A program made the position numbers and the translations under genes. From the NCBI GenBank assembly GCA_009928265.1, contig RFPR01000083.1, positions 1 to 8,820 on the forward strand: a stretch of 8,820 bases of DNA, given 5' to 3'. Each line of letters starts with the position of its first letter. Positions within the stretch are counted from its first letter, which is position 1. Origin of the DNA: Pseudomonadota bacterium (GTDB lineage: Bacteria > Verrucomicrobiota > Verrucomicrobiia > Chthoniobacterales > UBA6821). Shown piece by piece: positions 6,695 to 8,820 of this stretch. The notes under the pieces were generated by a model. It worked only from the letters and a program-made list of their open reading frames with translations. It searched no databases and had not been told where the DNA came from.

Positions 6695-7900
6695 ATGAAA
6701 ACCCTTCTTCTCACCAACGAATACCCACCTCATATCTACGGGGGTGCTGGTGTCCATGTCGATTACCTGAGTCGCGGGTTGGCCAAGCTAATGGAGGTAG
6801 AGGTTCGTTGCTTTGGCGAGCAAAAGGAGGAGCTTCCGAATCTCTCTGTGAGGGGTTTCGGCACGGGAACTCCCTCCATGGAGTGTCCTAAGGCGCTTCA
6901 AAGTCCACTTGGGGCCTCACGCCGATGCGTCGACTTCAACGGTGCGGGAATCAGCGCGAATCTAGTCCACTGCCACACCTGGTACACCCATCTGGGCGGC
7001 ATCATGGCCAAGCTGAATTACGGGATCCCGCTTGTCATCACGGTTCATTCGCTAGAACCCCTCCGCCCTTGGAAACGAGAGCAACTCGGAGGAGGTTATG
7101 ATTTCAGCCTCTGGGTGGAGAAGACGGCCCTTGAGATGGCTGATGCCGTCATCGCCGTTTCCGAGGAAACGAAACGCGACGTCCTGTCTCTTTTTAACGT
7201 CCGTGAGGATCGGATCAGCGTCATCCACAACGGCATTGATCTCGGAGAATACAAGTCGACCCGCGATGACGAGTCTCTTCGCGCCCTTGGGGTGGATCCT
7301 AAACGCCCCTATATTCTGTTTGTAGGCCGCATCACGCGGCAGAAGGGGATCATCCATCTGGTTAGGTCGATCAGGCATCTGAATCCCGGTTTCCAGGTCG
7401 TGCTCTGCGCCGGGGCACCTGACACCCCTGGGATCGCCGCCGAGATGCAGCAGGCCATCGCAGCTGCCCGCGAGTATCACGGGGAGATCATCTGGATTGA
7501 AAAAATGGTCACCCGCCCTGAGGCTATCGCCCTCTACTCCGGCGCTGGGGTCTTTGTCTGCCCCTCGATCTACGAACCCTTCGGCATCATCAACCTCGAG
7601 GCCATGGCCTGCGGCACCCCTGTGGTGGCGAGTGCCGTCGGCGGCATCAAGGAGGTCGTGGTGGATGGGGAGACCGGCTATCTGGTTCCGCTTAAGCAGA
7701 TGACCGAAAGTCCCTTTGAGGCAACGGAACCCGAAGACTTCGCCGCCGATCTTGCGGCCAAGGTCAACTTGCTCATGGCCGATCCCGAGCTTGCTACCAG
7801 AATGGGTGCTGCTGGACGCCGCCGTGCGGAGGAACTCTTCGGCTGGGATGCGATTGCCAGGAAAACGGAGGGACTTTACCGGAATCTTCTGAAATCCTGA
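6695..7900 (+). CDS. glgA: Glycogen synthase, actinobacterial GlgA/GlgM type
   Basis: This 401-residue GT-B glycosyltransferase resembles the Corynebacterium-family glycogen synthases (mycobacterial GlgM relatives). Those transfer glucose from ADP- or UDP-glucose to a growing glucan or, in GlgM, to glucose-1-phosphate giving maltose-1-phosphate. The N-terminal domain opens with LLLTNEYPPHIYGGAGVHVD (the glycine loop) and has HCHTWYTHLGG (92-102) and TVHSLEPLRPWK (116-127). The C-terminal domain has the donor-site block FVGRITRQKG (209-218; R212, K217) and the EX7E motif in YEPFGIINLEAMACGTPVVAS (E294, E302). It is shorter than E. coli-type GlgA (about 477 residues), which supports the actinobacterial type. 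Whether it makes glycogen or maltose-1-phosphate cannot be settled here; GlgE, GlgB and GlgC are not in the window. There is no Shine-Dalgarno. obg follows after 4 bases. Confidence 0.9.
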   Translation: MKTLLLTNEYPPHIYGGAGVHVDYLSRGLAKLMEVEVRCFGEQKEELPNLSVRGFGTGTPSMECPKALQSPLGASRRCVDFNGAGISANLVHCHTWYTHLGGIMAKLNYGIPLVITVHSLEPLRPWKREQLGGGYDFSLWVEKTALEMADAVIAVSEETKRDVLSLFNVREDRISVIHNGIDLGEYKSTRDDESLRALGVDPKRPYILFVGRITRQKGIIHLVRSIRHLNPGFQVVLCAGAPDTPGIAAEMQQAIAAAREYHGEIIWIEKMVTRPEAIALYSGAGVFVCPSIYEPFGIINLEAMACGTPVVASAVGGIKEVVVDGETGYLVPLKQMTESPFEATEPEDFAADLAAKVNLLMADPELATRMGAAGRRRAEELFGWDAIARKTEGLYRNLLKS

Positions 7901-7904
7901 CTGC

Positions 7905-8820
7905 ATGTTCGTCGATCGAGTCAGGATTCATGCGAAGGCAGGTGATGGAGGGGATGGCTCCGCCAGCTTTCGCCGTGAGAAATTCATTCCCAAGGGAGGA
8001 CCCGATGGCGGCGACGGGGGCGACGGAGGCGATGTGATCCTTCGTGCCGACACGCACACCGACCAGTTGGCCAATCTCTTCTTCGAACCGATCCTCAAGG
8101 CAAAGCCGGGAGGCAAGGGGTCTTTCCGCCAACGCCATGGAAAGTCGGCTCCCGATCTGGTGGTTCCCGTTCCCGTGGGAACCCTGGTCTACCGCTTCCC
8201 GACACCCGAGCCGCACGATCCCTTCGCTGAACCGCCCGAGGAGGAGGAACCCTCCGAGACACCGAAGTCGAAGAAGGGACTTCCCGACCCGATGTCCGAG
8301 GATCTTGTTGCCGACCTTGATCAGGTCGGAAAGGAATTCATCATCTGCCACGGCGGCAAGGGGGGACGAGGCAATATCCACTTCAAGAGTTCCCGCAACC
8401 GCGCCCCGAGGCGTTTCACCGAGGGAACTCCCGGCGAGGAGGGATGGTTCCTGCTCGAGATGCGATCCATCGCCTTCGCGGGTCTCGTCGGCTATCCCAA
8501 TGCGGGCAAATCAACCCTGCTCCGCGCCATTTCCCGAGCACATCCCAAGGTCGGATCCTACGCCTTCACGACCCGGAATCCCCAGGTCGGCGTCGTCGAT
8601 CTCGAGGATTACCGGAAGACGACCGTGGCTGACATTCCTGGACTGATCGAGGGTGCCCATGAGAACCGTGGACTGGGGCACCAGTTCCTCCGTCATGTCA
8701 TGCGCTGCAGCTACCTCCTCATGGTCCTCGACATGGCCGGATCCGAGGGGCGCAGCCCGCTGGATGACCTTAAGGCGCTTCGCAGGGAACTGGAGCTCTA
8801 CAACCCCGAACTCGCCGCCC
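7905..8820 (+). CDS. obg: GTPase Obg/CgtA, N-terminal 305 codons (cut by window edge)
   Basis: Obg is an essential GTPase acting late in 50S ribosome assembly and in stress control. The frame is open from ATG 7905 to the right edge; the NKxD and SAK nucleotide motifs and the C-terminus lie outside. The glycine-rich Obg fold covers about residues 1-188: AGDGGDGSASFRREK (12-26), KGGPDGGDGGDGGDV (30-44) and GGKGGRGN (150-157). The G domain starts near 189 with Walker A GYPNAGKS (196-203), switch I around FTTRNPQVGVV (221-231) and the G3 block VADIPGLIEGA (241-251). Between PVGTLV (90-95) and VADLDQVGKEF (135-145) there is an acidic, proline-rich stretch of about 31 residues not present in E. coli ObgE. 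ATG 7905 matches the conserved MFVD start. It begins 4 bases after the glgA stop without a Shine-Dalgarno, suggesting translational coupling. Confidence 0.95.
   Translation, partial: MFVDRVRIHAKAGDGGDGSASFRREKFIPKGGPDGGDGGDGGDVILRADTHTDQLANLFFEPILKAKPGGKGSFRQRHGKSAPDLVVPVPVGTLVYRFPTPEPHDPFAEPPEEEEPSETPKSKKGLPDPMSEDLVADLDQVGKEFIICHGGKGGRGNIHFKSSRNRAPRRFTEGTPGEEGWFLLEMRSIAFAGLVGYPNAGKSTLLRAISRAHPKVGSYAFTTRNPQVGVVDLEDYRKTTVADIPGLIEGAHENRGLGHQFLRHVMRCSYLLMVLDMAGSEGRSPLDDLKALRRELELYNPELAA

Noticed and set aside
7052..7906. Open frame of 284 codons antisense to the glycogen synthase
   Set aside because: It lies within a strongly conserved GT-B coding frame, has no recognisable domain, and is the kind of open antisense frame produced by codon bias in GC-rich genes.
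8044..8646. Open frame of 200 codons in another frame of obg
   Set aside because: It is rich in Ser, Arg and Pro, as expected from an out-of-frame reading of obg, and Obg motifs are continuous in the correct frame.
1..8820. tRNA or rRNA genes, CRISPR arrays, insertion sequences, toxin-antitoxin or defence genes
   Set aside because: None was seen on either strand. The protein-coding frames fill nearly all the sequence and all belong to known housekeeping families.

Overview
The window holds nine protein-coding genes, two of them cut by the window edges, and almost no non-coding space (longest gap 140 bases). All nine can be placed in a known family. I found no RNA genes, mobile elements, CRISPR array or defence-type cluster, so this reads as a housekeeping stretch of a bacterial chromosome. 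The sequence is moderately GC-rich. An S1 protein of this type, a UDPGP-family (eukaryote-like) UTP-glucose-1-phosphate uridylyltransferase, an actinobacterial-type glycogen synthase and a general lack of Shine-Dalgarno sequences together suggest a Verrucomicrobiota/PVC-group bacterium. That placement is inference, not proof.

Layout: (1) The 5' end of rpsA (ribosomal protein S1) runs leftward out of the window. It is divergent from rlmN (23S rRNA/tRNA adenine-C2 methyltransferase), with a shared 140-base gap that contains a perfect 14-base palindrome. (2) rlmN is followed rightward by an ApaH-like PPP-family metallophosphatase and, 4 bases after it, an MFS transporter. (3) A leftward UTP-glucose-1-phosphate uridylyltransferase converges on the MFS gene with a 16-base gap. 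(4) Divergent from it, rightward, are fabG (3-oxoacyl-ACP reductase), sixA (histidine phosphatase), a GlgA/GlgM-type glycogen synthase, and the first 305 codons of obg (ribosome-assembly GTPase). The last three are separated by only 19 and 4 bases and are probably co-transcribed.

Functional themes: translation and ribosome biogenesis (S1, RlmN, Obg) and sugar-nucleotide/glycogen metabolism (the uridylyltransferase makes UDP-glucose; the glycogen synthase uses a nucleotide-glucose donor). There is also one fatty-acid synthesis enzyme and two small phosphatases. The points most worth a second look are a roughly 31-residue acidic, proline-rich insertion in the Obg fold, the near absence of Shine-Dalgarno motifs, a possibly near-leaderless phosphatase mRNA, and the palindrome inside the putative rpsA promoter. 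I do not see a previously undescribed system here.
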